Source of the DNA: G963668605 sp963668605
GTDB taxonomy: Bacteria > Acidobacteriota > Terriglobia > Bryobacterales > Bryobacteraceae
Assembly (NCBI GenBank): GCA_963668605.1
Contig: OY764903.1
Span: 6,572,001 to 6,636,000, forward strand
Direction: 5' to 3'
Length of the DNA stretch: 64,000 nucleotides
The number at the start of each line of letters is the position of its first letter. Within the stretch, counting starts at the first letter, position 1. The position numbers and the translations under genes were made by a program. The notes beneath the pieces are model-generated. The model made no database searches. It was not told the origin of the DNA and saw only the letters and a list, made by a program, of their open reading frames with translations. This document shows positions 8,484-17,112 of this stretch, piece after piece.

Positions 8484-9905
8484 ATGATTACGCCCACACC
8501 TGGATCAACTGGAGCTATTATCGATATGAATTTGCACAACTGCTGTTCCGTTAAAGAGAATCGTTCCCTTACGCGGCGAAGTTTTCTCGCCGCCGCGCCG
8601 CTGGCGGCTGCGCGTGCCGCGAAGGCCAAGCGGCCGAATTTCATTATTTTTCTCGCCGATGACCTGGGAGGCAAGGACCTTGGCTGTTACGGCGCCCGGG
8701 ACCTGAAGACTCCCAATCTCGATGCGCTTGCCGCTTCGGGGGCGCGCTTTACGAACTTCTACTCGAACGCTCCGGTCTGTTCCGCCTCGCGCGCCGGCCT
8801 GATGACGGGACGATACCCGCTCCGCAACGGCATCCAAGGGCTTGTTGGAGGTCGAGGCGAGGATCCCGGTCTTAATCCCAGGGAGAAGACCGTCGCCACA
8901 CTGCTCCGGGACGCCGGATACACGACCGCTCTCACCGGCAAGTGGCATCTGGGCGCCTCTCCGGTGTCGGTGCCCAACTCGCACGGATTCGACTACTTTT
9001 ACGGCTTTCATGGAGGCATGCAGGATTACTTCACCCACACCTTCCGCGGCCAGCACGATCTCTTCCGCAACCGCGAGCCGATTGGCGAGGACGGGCGCTA
9101 CCTGACGAATAGAATTGCCGAAGAGGCGGCGGACTTCATCGGGCGGGCCGGAGAGCGACCTTTCCTGCTCTACGTCGCGTTCAACGCGCCGCATGTACCG
9201 TTGCAGGCTCCCGAGGATTACCTGAACCGGTTTCCGAACCTCCAGAACAAGCGCAAGCTTTATGCGGCGATGATTTCGGCCATGGATGACGCTGTGGGCA
9301 CCATCATGCGCACGGTCGAGCGGCGGGGAATTCAGGACAATACCTGCTCGGTGTTCTTTTCCGATAACGGGGGCCAGTTGCCAGAAGGCGATAACGCTCC
9401 CTATCGGGGCTACAAGCTGAGCCTGTTCGACGGTGGCATGCATAGTCCCGCGATCATGAACTGGCCGGGGACGATTCGTCCCGGACGAGTGGTTGACGAA
9501 GTGGTGATGGCGATGGACTTCATGCCCACTTTCTGCAAAGCGGCGGGAGTGCCTGTGCCGGCCGACCGCACCATCGACGGCCGGGATATCCTGCCCGTCG
9601 TCGTAAAGTCGGCCAAATCTCCACACGACGCGATCTTCTGGTACTACCACGATCGCCGTTTCCCCATGCCCGCCCAGGTCGCCGTGCGACGCGGCAAATG
9701 GAAACTGGTTGTGAACGGCATCCTGTTCGACCACCAACTGGGCGGAACCAATAACCCGACTCTGACGGGCGACGATGCAATGTTCCTGTCCGACCTGGGC
9801 CAGGATCCCGGAGAGACGGTCAACTTGCGCCGCAAATATCCGCAGGTCGCGGACGAACTGAACAAACTGCTTCTGCGCTGGCAGGAGGAAGTGAAGACGA
9901 ATTAG
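8484..9905 (+). CDS. exported type I sulfatase
   Basis: 473 aa. The start at 8484 has GGAG seven bases upstream; a later ATG at 8526 would also keep the signal. Residues about 28-47 hold a Tat-like RRSFLAAAPLAAA export signal. Sulfatase hallmarks follow: FIIFLADDLGG (metal-binding Asp pair), CSASR (Cys99, converted to formylglycine by a sulfatase-maturating enzyme), GRYP, LTGKWHLG, and SDNGGQ (metal ligands). It removes sulfate esters from carbohydrates in the periplasm or outside. Length is typical. It is the last gene of the receptor operon; no maturase is seen nearby, so that must be supplied elsewhere. Confidence 0.88.
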   Translation: MITPTPGSTGAIIDMNLHNCCSVKENRSLTRRSFLAAAPLAAARAAKAKRPNFIIFLADDLGGKDLGCYGARDLKTPNLDALAASGARFTNFYSNAPVCSASRAGLMTGRYPLRNGIQGLVGGRGEDPGLNPREKTVATLLRDAGYTTALTGKWHLGASPVSVPNSHGFDYFYGFHGGMQDYFTHTFRGQHDLFRNREPIGEDGRYLTNRIAEEAADFIGRAGERPFLLYVAFNAPHVPLQAPEDYLNRFPNLQNKRKLYAAMISAMDDAVGTIMRTVERRGIQDNTCSVFFSDNGGQLPEGDNAPYRGYKLSLFDGGMHSPAIMNWPGTIRPGRVVDEVVMAMDFMPTFCKAAGVPVPADRTIDGRDILPVVVKSAKSPHDAIFWYYHDRRFPMPAQVAVRRGKWKLVVNGILFDHQLGGTNNPTLTGDDAMFLSDLGQDPGETVNLRRKYPQVADELNKLLLRWQEEVKTN

Positions 9906-10271
9906 CAGCAAGAGATCCAAAGCCCTTGTCGTCTTTGCGACCGTAATCGAGGGTAAGCGTCAGACCAACTACAGGTCACCATGGCTCGGCGGGGCAGTTA
10001 TCGGTTGTGGGAGCTGTCCGTAGCCAGAACCGAATCCGCAGTGTGGAGCGACGTTACGTAACGGTGAGCTGGCGACAAGTGCGGTTCCGCGGGGACGGAG
10101 CGGGCAGACGGTGGGCACGGATTTCCGCCGACACCCATGGAAACCGTTCGCACTGATTCCGGTCACGGTGTCTTTGGGGTCGCCTCCCTCGGCGAGGACG
10201 GCAGCCCAGTGCATGTCGTCGCTGATTCCGACCATGGCTATCACGGAGAGAAAAATGGTTGCAGAGAGGTT
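9906..10271. other. non-coding gap with diverged IS-related repeat
   Basis: No convincing gene. The segment includes one copy (about 10010-10062) of a diverged repeat whose second copy lies at 10532-10586 inside and beside a transposase remnant. Short ORFs here have no recognisable content. No obvious terminator follows the sulfatase. Confidence 0.4.
10030..10062 (+). repeat. diverged direct repeat, copy A
   Basis: CCGAATCCGCAGT...GACGTTACGTAAC. It matches 10555-10586 with a few changes; the last 13 bases are identical and contain the perfect palindrome GTTACGTAAC. Similarity continues some 20 bases to the left. Confidence 0.5.
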
Positions 10272-10545
10272 CTATGCCGTTTCACGCCAGGAATACCGAT
10301 GATGGAGGCCGCCCAGCCGGGTGCCAGAGATCACGACGGCGTTCGCTGACGGCTTGTGCTCGACAGGCCGGCGATTCGGCGTGTCCTTTTCGAGGGAGTC
10401 GTGAACACGGTCCTGATGGTAGTAGCTCACGTAATCACGAATCAGCCGGCGCAGATGTTCGTTCAGCGCAATCACATGGTCCAGGATCTCGCGGCGGCAG
10501 CTTTCCACCCATCTTTCAGAGATTCCATTTTGCCAGGGCTGTGCG
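10272..10545 (-). pseudogene. C-terminal remnant of integrase-core transposase
   Basis: The minus strand reads AQPWQNGISERWVESCRRE, then HVIALNE-HLRRLIRDYV, HQDRVHDSL and a C-terminal LGGLHHRYSWRETA. This is the last third of an integrase-core transposase and parallels residue by residue the C-terminus of the intact transposase at 10775-11890. The catalytic Asp residues and the N-terminal half are missing. It lies in the same orientation as the intact copy, 230 bp away, so two related elements inserted side by side or one was duplicated and decayed. Confidence 0.75.
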
Positions 10546-10554
10546 TAGTCAATT

Positions 10555-10586
10555 CCGAATCTGCAGTCGCTGGGACGTTACGTAAC
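10555..10586 (+). repeat. diverged direct repeat, copy B
   Basis: Second copy of the repeat at 10030-10062, directly abutting the broken end of the transposase remnant. It again ends in GACGTTACGTAAC. Confidence 0.5.
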
Positions 10587-10774
10587 CTCGAAAGATCGCT
10601 GTCGCAACGAGCCACGATCAAAGTCAGCGTGAATCAGTGATGTCGAACGATGCTCTCCATCTGAATTCGGCCTTCAAGAACATTTTCCAACGCACCAATT
10701 GCGCCAGCAATATGCACCGATCCTACGCGCCCCGAGTGAAGCGATAGGGACGTCAAGTTAGATGCGCCCGGCCG

Positions 10775-11890
10775 CTACGCCGCCTCGCGCCAGGAGTAGC
10801 GATGATGCAGCCCGCCCAGACGAGGGTGTGCGAACACCGTCGCCTGGGGTGAGGGCTTCGGCTCAACGGCCCTCCATTTTGGAGTGTCTTTGTTGAGTGA
10901 GTCGTGAACGCGATCCTGGTGGTAGTAGTCGACGTAATCTCGGACCAGTCGTCGGAGATGCTCTTCGTTGAGTGGGATGACATGATCGAGAATCTCTCTG
11001 CGGCAAGATCCCACCCAACGTTCGGAAACGCCGTTTTGCCAAGGTGCCTGCACACTCGTTTGCTTGGGTTTCAGACCTGTTGCCTGCAAGAAACCGATCA
11101 CATTGGCATCGAACTTCGAGTCGCGATCAAAGATTGCGTACCAATATAGGCCAACTTCTGGGAAGGCTTCGCGCAGTTGTTGAACCACCCACTCTGCCGT
11201 CGGATGGTAGGTAATATTGAAGTGCAGGATCTTCCTTCTTCCGTGCTCAATGATGAAGAAGCAGTAGAGCAGCTTGAACGTCACGGTTGGCACGGTGAAG
11301 AAGTCGAAAGCAGTGATCACCTCGCGGTGATTCTCCAGGAAAGCCAGCCATTTCTTAGCCGGATCTCCGCGATGACGGATTCGGCGAAGGCACCGAACCA
11401 CACTACTCTCGGAGACGACGAAGCCGAGTTTCTGAAGTTCACCGTGGATCTTCGGTGCTCCCCAGTCTGGGTTTTCTTGCGCCAGCCGTTGGATCAACCC
11501 ACGAATCTCATCGGTGATCTTCGGTCGACCGCCCCGTGGCCGTGAACGCCACCGCCAGTAGAGCCGAAACCCGGCGCGGTGCCAGCCGACAACAGTATCG
11601 GGCTTCACGATGACCAAGACGTCGGCCCAACGGGACCAGAAGCGGCGGAGGATGGTCCAGAAAAACCGATCCCCAGAGTTCAATGTTGGTCGCGGTCGTT
11701 TGCGCTTCAATACGACGATCTGCTGTCGGAGCGCGATAACCTCGAGGGCCGTGTCGCTTCGGCTGATAAAGAAAACACGGATGGCGGCGAGGGTTGAGAT
11801 GATGATTTCGATCACGAACTCACTGTTGTAACATGCCGTAACGTGGTTGCGGCTGGCTTTCTGCGGAGAGATGCAGGGTGCTGATTTCAC
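10775..11890 (-). CDS. integrase-core (DDE) transposase of an insertion sequence
   Basis: 371 aa. The N-terminal ~120 residues are HTH-like (LEVIALRQQIVVLKRKRPR, VGWHRAGFRLYWRWR, GRPKITDEIRGLI). The retroviral-integrase core follows, with Asp in ITAFDFFTVP, Asp in IFDRDSKFD and Glu in NGVSERWVGSCRRE, consistent with an intact DDE triad. The C-terminus ends LGGLHHRYSWREAA. Such single-gene IS are common in Acidobacteriota. The true start may be internal to the 371 codons, since the first ~25 residues look unlike coding sequence. It ends up next to a truncated CYTH gene, suggesting that insertion removed that gene's 3' part. Confidence 0.85.
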   Translation of the reverse strand: MKSAPCISPQKASRNHVTACYNSEFVIEIIISTLAAIRVFFISRSDTALEVIALRQQIVVLKRKRPRPTLNSGDRFFWTILRRFWSRWADVLVIVKPDTVVGWHRAGFRLYWRWRSRPRGGRPKITDEIRGLIQRLAQENPDWGAPKIHGELQKLGFVVSESSVVRCLRRIRHRGDPAKKWLAFLENHREVITAFDFFTVPTVTFKLLYCFFIIEHGRRKILHFNITYHPTAEWVVQQLREAFPEVGLYWYAIFDRDSKFDANVIGFLQATGLKPKQTSVQAPWQNGVSERWVGSCRREILDHVIPLNEEHLRRLVRDYVDYYHQDRVHDSLNKDTPKWRAVEPKPSPQATVFAHPRLGGLHHRYSWREAA

Positions 11891-11922
11891 GAAGACATGA
11901 GGATTTGACTACGGACAGTGGT

Positions 11923-12123
11923 TTAGCCGGCCGGCCGTTCGTAGTAGATGAGTTCCCCCCGGCTGGATCCGAACGACCGCAACTTGAGCCGGCCACGAGA
12001 CACTACGAAGAAGGTGTCATCTTGCTCGAGCAGTTCCGCCTCCGACCCACTCAACGCAGCGGTCCAACGCCGCAACTGATCCCAGTCGCGCACGCGCGCC
12101 TTGATCTCGACGTTCGCGGCCAT
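11923..12123 (-). pseudogene. truncated CYTH-domain (class IV adenylate cyclase-like) gene
   Basis: The 66-aa ORF begins MAANVEIKARV, the ExExK-type opening of CYTH/triphosphate-tunnel proteins, and continues through LLEQDDTFF, RGRLKLRSF and GELIYYERP, all expected in the first third of a ~170-aa CYTH protein. Similarity stops at ERP-AG and the frame closes at 11923, beside the upstream end of the IS transposase (11890). The rest of the gene was not found in the window. A full protein would act on triphosphate substrates; this fragment should be inactive. Confidence 0.7.
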
Positions 12124-12333
12124 TGACTTTACCGTACTCTAGTGTCGCCCCTCCGCAGGCGCAAGGCAAGAGCTTGCACCTGGTTAAGCGGCAACAATCT
12201 TCCTGTCGCCATCTCGTGGCCTACGCCTTCCGCGACCAACAGTAAGACACCAATATTCAACGCCTGACATTCGAAGACCAAGGAAGAGAAGCTTATCAAT
12301 GCTCGACTAATCGCGGGTGTGGAACGCGTTGGC
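12124..12333. other. short intergenic region
   Basis: About 210 bp between the CYTH start and the toxin stop. I see no gene or clear signal. Confidence 0.3.
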
Positions 12334-12762
12334 TCAGATTCCGAGCTTCTTTATTAGGTCCGCCGTCGTATACCACTCAACTCCAGCGTCTTCGAAATCG
12401 TTGTCGTTGGACCAGACCGGCACGCCAAGGTGCAGGGAGAGCGCCAGCAGTTCGATGTCATCAGGATCACGAGCGCCGATCCGCTTCTTGGCTTCGGGGA
12501 GAGCCGCCGCATAGACTCCCTGACCAATGACGCCCACTGGTAGGGTGGCTAACGTCAGGAGCACGAGATCCAAGGACAGGCGCCTCTTCTTCGCCAGATG
12601 AGCCGCATACTCTTGAACCTCGGCGAAGGTCGCTTCTGCCGTGACAACCTCAGACACTTTGGGGTGTTCCAACACGAGCTTGGCCCGGCCACCCAAGACG
12701 ACGGAGAGCAGTACGTTAGCGTCGGCTGCGAGTCTCACGTCGGTCTTTTCGCCAGGATTCAA
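12334..12762 (-). CDS. PIN-domain toxin (VapC-like RNase)
   Basis: 142 aa. The PIN-fold acidic residues are visible: LAADANVLLSVVLG (first Asp), conserved Glu in the EVQEYAA helix, and DPDDIELLALSLHLGVPVWSNDNDFE carrying the later Asp residues, in which the string runs from about residue 97. PIN toxins cleave RNA using Mg2+. The gene overlaps the 3' end of the upstream antitoxin-like gene by 47 bp, the usual antitoxin-toxin order, so they form one operon with translational coupling. Confidence 0.8.
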   Translation of the reverse strand: MNPGEKTDVRLAADANVLLSVVLGGRAKLVLEHPKVSEVVTAEATFAEVQEYAAHLAKKRRLSLDLVLLTLATLPVGVIGQGVYAAALPEAKKRIGARDPDDIELLALSLHLGVPVWSNDNDFEDAGVEWYTTADLIKKLGI

Positions 12763-12991
12763 AATCCGCCTGAACCTCGTCTTCGGTCAGCCCGCTCTTC
12801 TTGACCTGGCGGTTCACCTCCGCACTCAGCACGGCGAACAGCTCCCGCTTGAACTCGATGGGAATCGTGGACTGGGGACATGGGAAAAACACCCCAGCCA
12901 AGTGTCCCCTGCGTGTGACCAAGATCGGGACCTTCGACCGCAAGAGCCCGGTCGCGTTGTCGCGGAACTCGCGAACAGTGCTGATCCTCAT
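12716..12991 (-). CDS. Phd/YefM-type antitoxin
   Basis: 91 aa opening MRISTVREFRDNATGLL, then VPILVTRRGHLAGVFFP, the standard Phd/YefM N-terminal DNA-binding fold (start-strand, REF helix, VTRRG strand). The C-terminal half is charged and helical (EVNRQVKKSGLTEDEV), as expected for a toxin-neutralising tail. It is upstream of and overlapping the PIN toxin gene. Such antitoxins bind their own promoter with the toxin, so the promoter should lie around 12992-13060. Confidence 0.75.
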   Translation of the reverse strand: MRISTVREFRDNATGLLRSKVPILVTRRGHLAGVFFPCPQSTIPIEFKRELFAVLSAEVNRQVKKSGLTEDEVQADFESWRKDRRETRSRR

Positions 12992-13208
12992 GTGGTCACT
13001 CCAGGCCCCATTATACCTCCGGTTGGGACCGCAGATGCTTTCCGCACTGTCAGATCTCGACAGTAGTTCGAAACTAGTTCACTTGGTGCCCGAGTTTCCG
13101 CAGTTCAAACTGTCGCTCGGATCCGCGCTGGACCGGAGGGCTTGAGCGCGAACTGTCCAATAATTCAAACCGTCGCCAACCCCGGCCAAACGGGGCACCC
13201 GTGGGGGG

Positions 13209-13553
13209 TCAGAGTTCTTCTCTAAGCAGCGGATCGTCGCAGAGATCGACTACCACCGAGTGAAAACTCCACTCGAACCAGCGATCGAAGGCGTCCAGGT
13301 CCCGCCGGCTCGGCCAAGAAGAGGGCACACAGTACCAGCCGTCCAGTTGCTCCTCAAAAATCTGGCCGCACACCTCTTTCAGACGCTCGCGGACCTCTTC
13401 CTCGTTCTCGGATTCCGGAAGCAGGTAGACCGTCGGCTCTCGCCGGAGATCTTCCAGACTCAATCCGCCACTTGTCGGGTCCGCCTGGTGCAGCCAATCC
13501 AGGAACGGCCGGCCCGGCATCACCACGATCGCTGTTCGGTTGAGGGTGATCAT
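13209..13553 (-). CDS. hypothetical protein, 114 aa
   Basis: Not recognised. It is acidic and soluble (runs such as LPESENEEEVRERLKEV) with several Trp and Phe residues (WFEWSF). It has no signal peptide or TM segment. It lies 27 bp downstream of the transposase at 13581 on the same strand and may be an IS passenger or a bystander. A weak 5-bp hairpin at 13180-13195 follows its stop. Confidence 0.5.
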   Translation of the reverse strand: MITLNRTAIVVMPGRPFLDWLHQADPTSGGLSLEDLRREPTVYLLPESENEEEVRERLKEVCGQIFEEQLDGWYCVPSSWPSRRDLDAFDRWFEWSFHSVVVDLCDDPLLREEL

Positions 13554-13580
13554 CCTGTCAGCGCCCTGACTCCTTTCTCC

Positions 13581-14660
13581 TCAGGCGGCCTGCCGATAAT
13601 AGTAGTTCAGCATCCCGCCCAGCCGCTCGCGGCGCCGGATGGCTCCACGGTTTCCAGCGTGGTTCTCATCCGGGATGATCAACCGGTTGCCAAGACCGTG
13701 GTGGTTTCGCTCGCCATGATAATGCGCCACGAATTCGTGGATCGCCTTTCGCAAAGAACCCTCTCCGAACAAGATCATCCGGTCCAGGCAGGATTCTTTG
13801 ATCGTTCGGACAAACCGCTCCGCGTGGGCATTCAAATTTGGCGACCGAGGCGGCAGCTTCACGGACTTCACTCCACTGGCGGCCAGCGCCCCGAGAAACT
13901 CCGCCGTGAACAGCGGGTCGCGGTCGTGGAGCAGATATCGCTTCCCCGTCAAGAAGCCGTCCCCAGCATCACAGAGATTCCGGGCTACCTGGTCCATCCA
14001 GATTCCATCCGCTTTGGTTGCGATGCCAGCGATCTCAACGCGCCGAGTGGACAGGTCGATTAGAAAGAGCACCATGAACCTCGTCAGGCCCGACCGTGTC
14101 CACACCTCGATAGTGAAAAAGTCCGCCGCCGCCATTACCTCCCAATGCCGGCTCAGGAACTCTTTCCATGTCGTCTTCCGATTGCGCTCCGGCGCGGGTT
14201 CCAAGCCATGCTCCTTGAGAATGTTGGCGACGGTGCCCCGTGCGACCACATGGCCCAGATTGGCCAGTGCACCCTGGATCCTCCGATATCCCCACTCCCG
14301 GTTCTCCCCTGCCAAGCGGACGACCAAGTCCTCCATCTTGTCCCGGGTTCGAGGTCGACCCGGTCCGCGCTTGCCACTGCCGTCGTATTTCTGAGCGATC
14401 AGCTTCCTATGCCAAGCCAACAAGGTCTCGGGAGTGACGATGGTGGCGACTTCACGAAGGATGCGACGGCCGAGCATCTTGGCCTTGGCTGCTAAGCGTC
14501 GGCGCTGATCGTCGTTCAGACGGAGTCGTTTTCCCCCGAGTTGCTCGCGGAGCACCTGGTTCTCCTCCCGCAGGTAATCGATCGCGTCGCGTTGCTGTTG
14601 GCCCAACCTTCCGGCGACAGAAATCAGCAGCAGTCGAAACGGGTCAAAGCTCCGGCGCAT
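13581..14660 (-). CDS. integrase-core (DDE) transposase, second IS type
   Basis: Start taken at the ATG at 14660 (MRRSFDPFRLLL) because the upstream extension lacks protein-like character. The protein has about 360 aa. A helical N-terminus (IDYLREENQVLREQLGG) is followed by an HTH region (ETLLAWHRKLIAQKYDG, GRPRTRDKMEDLVVRLA, REWGYRRIQGALANLGH). The integrase core carries Asp in AAADFFTIEVW, Asp in LHDRDPLF and Glu in NAHAERFVRTIKE, so it is probably active. It is distinct from the transposase at 10775. Its 5' side interrupts sequence downstream of the GH31 gene. Confidence 0.85.
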   Translation of the reverse strand: MRRSFDPFRLLLISVAGRLGQQQRDAIDYLREENQVLREQLGGKRLRLNDDQRRRLAAKAKMLGRRILREVATIVTPETLLAWHRKLIAQKYDGSGKRGPGRPRTRDKMEDLVVRLAGENREWGYRRIQGALANLGHVVARGTVANILKEHGLEPAPERNRKTTWKEFLSRHWEVMAAADFFTIEVWTRSGLTRFMVLFLIDLSTRRVEIAGIATKADGIWMDQVARNLCDAGDGFLTGKRYLLHDRDPLFTAEFLGALAASGVKSVKLPPRSPNLNAHAERFVRTIKESCLDRMILFGEGSLRKAIHEFVAHYHGERNHHGLGNRLIIPDENHAGNRGAIRRRERLGGMLNYYYRQAA

Positions 14661-14741
14661 TGGGCCAGAATAGCAGCCAAGACCGTTGCAACGGGCTCGG
14701 CAACCTGCACGATCTGAAGCAGATCCAGTTTTTGGACACAA

Positions 14742-14962
14742 CGAGGTGACGAGGTGCGCGTAAATGTAAACGGTCGGTCAGCCGTGGTACCTTTGAAGAC
14801 CACGGCTGACCAAAATTCTTCGTTGGCTGACCTTCGTCCACAACCATGCGAGGGGTGATTGTAGCCAGCGACTTCTTCACCGTGGTCACGGCTAGTTCCC
14901 GCACCCTTTATGGCTACTGGAATGCCGAGCACGGCCAGTTGGGAAAACTTTCTTCGTTTCAT
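14742..14962 (-). pseudogene. possible Tat-signal gene fragment downstream of GH31
   Basis: An ATG at 14962, just past the GH31 stop at 14968, opens MKRRKFSQLAVLGIPVA, which looks like the RR-type signal of an exported enzyme. Protein-like character fades after about 25 codons and the frame runs into the IS flank. It may be the 5' stub of a gene destroyed by the IS at 13581-14660. The identity of the lost gene is unknown. Confidence 0.3.
14776..14811. terminator. 12-bp perfect hairpin near IS end
   Basis: GGTCAGCCGTGG (14776-14787) and CCACGGCTGACC (14800-14811) form a perfect 12-bp stem with a 12-nt loop. On the + strand AAAATTCTT follows. It may be a bidirectional terminator after the GH31 transcript or a recombination/IS-end structure; a further GGCTGACC half-site lies at 14825. 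Confidence 0.45.
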
Positions 14963-14967
14963 CCGGC

Positions 14968-17100
14968 CTACTTCGTCATGAATTTCCACTCAAATTGGTT
15001 GTAGCGCGATTTCCAGGTCCCGGTCGCTCGCGCGACATCTCCCCGGAGTGACCCGCCTTGCCGAACCGCGCGAAGTTCTTGCAGGCTGAAAGCGCCCTTC
15101 TCGTAGTCGAACGTCTCGCCGTCGTCGTCATAGAGCGCGTAGCTCGCTTCGCGCGTGCCGTAGTGCCGCACCTCGAGCGGAAGCGACCCCTTTTGCATGC
15201 GCAGGCTATTCACCGCCGCCATCATCGGCACGATACCGCCATCCTTGACGAAGAGCGGAATCTGGTTGAGCGGAGCGGATACCCGGATCGACCCGCCCTC
15301 GCCTGCCAGCTTACCGGTGTAAAAGTCGTACCACTTACCCTGCGGCAGCACCACCGTGCGCGAGGTATCACCTGCGAACATCGGGACCACCAGAATGCTG
15401 GGTCCGAACATGAATTGATCCACCGCCTCCACGCGCTTCGCCTCGCCGTACGGGTTCCTTTCCGAGTCCACTTGCCCCGCCACCACTTTAATTTCGGCCG
15501 AGTAGCCGCCTTCCAGCACCATGTGTCGCACCGGTGGGGTGCCAGAGCGCTCGTACTCGGCGAACGCGGTGTAGAGATAGGGCATCAACCGGTTCCGCAG
15601 CTTCATCACTTCGCGAATCGTGTCGGTCGAAGCGGCCTTGCTCCACGGCTTGGCGCCGCTCGACCAGCCGTTGAGTTGCATCATGGGCGCGAACGCGATC
15701 GTTTCAAAGCGCCGCACCCAATCCTCGTCGGTGCCCGCGTTGCGCACCTCCGGACACCACAGCACGCCGGCCAGGCTTGCGGTCGCCACCATCTGCACGA
15801 ACCCGCGGTGATTGTAGCCGTCCGAGTAGATGGCAAACGGGTAGGTGCTCGCGCCGGCATTCGATCCCCGCACAAGTCCGTAGGTGCGACGGTTCATCGC
15901 GCGGAACGCCTCCATCTGCATGTTCTGCATCACTAGTCCGTGAATCTGCCGCATCTGATCGCCGTTCAAGCCTGAAGGAAACAATGCGTGTTCCGGCGTG
16001 ATCTCGTCCACCTCATCGAGCTTGTACCCACTCACGCCCAACTCAAGCTGCGTCTTGCGTTCGTGCGCCATGAAAACCTCGCGCGGCTTGGCGAGCGTGT
16101 AGTCCGGCACTGCTCCCAGCCAGTACATGTGCGAGCCGGCGAACGGCAAGAGCAGCGGGTAGATGGACGACTTCGTCGAAATGAACGGGTTGATCCACAG
16201 GTTCGTAGAAATGCCCTTGGCCGTGATCGCCTTTAAAAAGCCCGCCGGGTCGGGGAAGCGCGTCTTGTCCCAGTCGTAAGTACATGGATACGAGGCGCTC
16301 TGCCATCCCGGCTCAAGGCCGATCACATCGAGCGGCATATCGCGCCTCGCGAATTCCGCGACTTCCTCCATCACCTGCTCCGCGGAGAACTTTGTGCTGA
16401 CCCTGTGCCAGAAGCCTAGTCCCCAGCGAGGCGGCAGGCATCCGCCACCGGAGTACAGGTTGTATCGCTGCACCACTTCAAGCGGCGTCTTGCCCACGAA
16501 TAAGAGCACCTCCAGGCCGGTACCGCTTACGTTGACCTCCACCGCGTCCGAGGGGTAGCGCGAACTCCACTTGCGATCCGTGTTGCGGTCGATCTCCTGC
16601 GGCAGGTTCGGCGCGTCCTTGCGGTTCCCGATCCCCACCTGAATGCGCAGTACGCGTGCGGTGTTGATCAGCACACCGTAACCGGCGCTCGATATGTAGA
16701 ACGGCACCGGTGCGTGGGTTGAAGGCGTCACCTTCAGTTCGAATGAGCGCGACCGCAGGTCCACCAGCCCGTCATCCCGCATTCCGAGCCCGTAGACTTT
16801 CTCCTCCAGACCCAACGGGAAACGCGCGCTCGCATAGACACCGTGCACCGTACCCCGAGCATCGGCCATCTCCTTCGGCATCGCCGGCGCACCGAATTTC
16901 CGGAGCGCCTCCACGCGCGGCTTGCCCGCCATGGCCATTGGGCCGATCTCGGCCTTCCCGACCGTCGCCGCCCACACGCCCGGCGCGCGCTGTTTCCATT
17001 CCAGTTTCGGGACGGCTTTCAGCGAAACGTCCACCAGTCTGCCTTGCGGTGTCTGCGCCGAGAGCAGCGCTCCGGCGAAGCCTACCATCCAGATTTTCAT
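14968..17100 (-). CDS. exported GH31 alpha-glycosidase
   Basis: About 710 aa. The ATG at 17100 is preferred because GAGGAAG lies just upstream; a GTG at 17112 would overlap that site. Residues 1-16 form a signal peptide ending LLSAQ. GH31 features: a galactose-mutarotase-like N-terminal domain (KVYGLGMRDD), PPRWGLGFWH at the barrel entrance, GYKLDEVDE with the nucleophile Asp near 361, SDGYNHRGF with the acid/base Asp near 425, and a C-terminal DUF5110-like part (YALYDDDGETFDYEKG). Family members release glucose or xylose from alpha-linked glycans. It stands alone facing leftward, with IS debris downstream. Confidence 0.88.
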   Translation of the reverse strand: MKIWMVGFAGALLSAQTPQGRLVDVSLKAVPKLEWKQRAPGVWAATVGKAEIGPMAMAGKPRVEALRKFGAPAMPKEMADARGTVHGVYASARFPLGLEEKVYGLGMRDDGLVDLRSRSFELKVTPSTHAPVPFYISSAGYGVLINTARVLRIQVGIGNRKDAPNLPQEIDRNTDRKWSSRYPSDAVEVNVSGTGLEVLLFVGKTPLEVVQRYNLYSGGGCLPPRWGLGFWHRVSTKFSAEQVMEEVAEFARRDMPLDVIGLEPGWQSASYPCTYDWDKTRFPDPAGFLKAITAKGISTNLWINPFISTKSSIYPLLLPFAGSHMYWLGAVPDYTLAKPREVFMAHERKTQLELGVSGYKLDEVDEITPEHALFPSGLNGDQMRQIHGLVMQNMQMEAFRAMNRRTYGLVRGSNAGASTYPFAIYSDGYNHRGFVQMVATASLAGVLWCPEVRNAGTDEDWVRRFETIAFAPMMQLNGWSSGAKPWSKAASTDTIREVMKLRNRLMPYLYTAFAEYERSGTPPVRHMVLEGGYSAEIKVVAGQVDSERNPYGEAKRVEAVDQFMFGPSILVVPMFAGDTSRTVVLPQGKWYDFYTGKLAGEGGSIRVSAPLNQIPLFVKDGGIVPMMAAVNSLRMQKGSLPLEVRHYGTREASYALYDDDGETFDYEKGAFSLQELRAVRQGGSLRGDVARATGTWKSRYNQFEWKFMTK

Positions 17101-17112
17101 GTGCTTCCTCAC

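Noticed and set aside
13180..13195. Weak CCCCG/CGGGG hairpin as terminator
   Set aside because: Five-base stem without a U tract.
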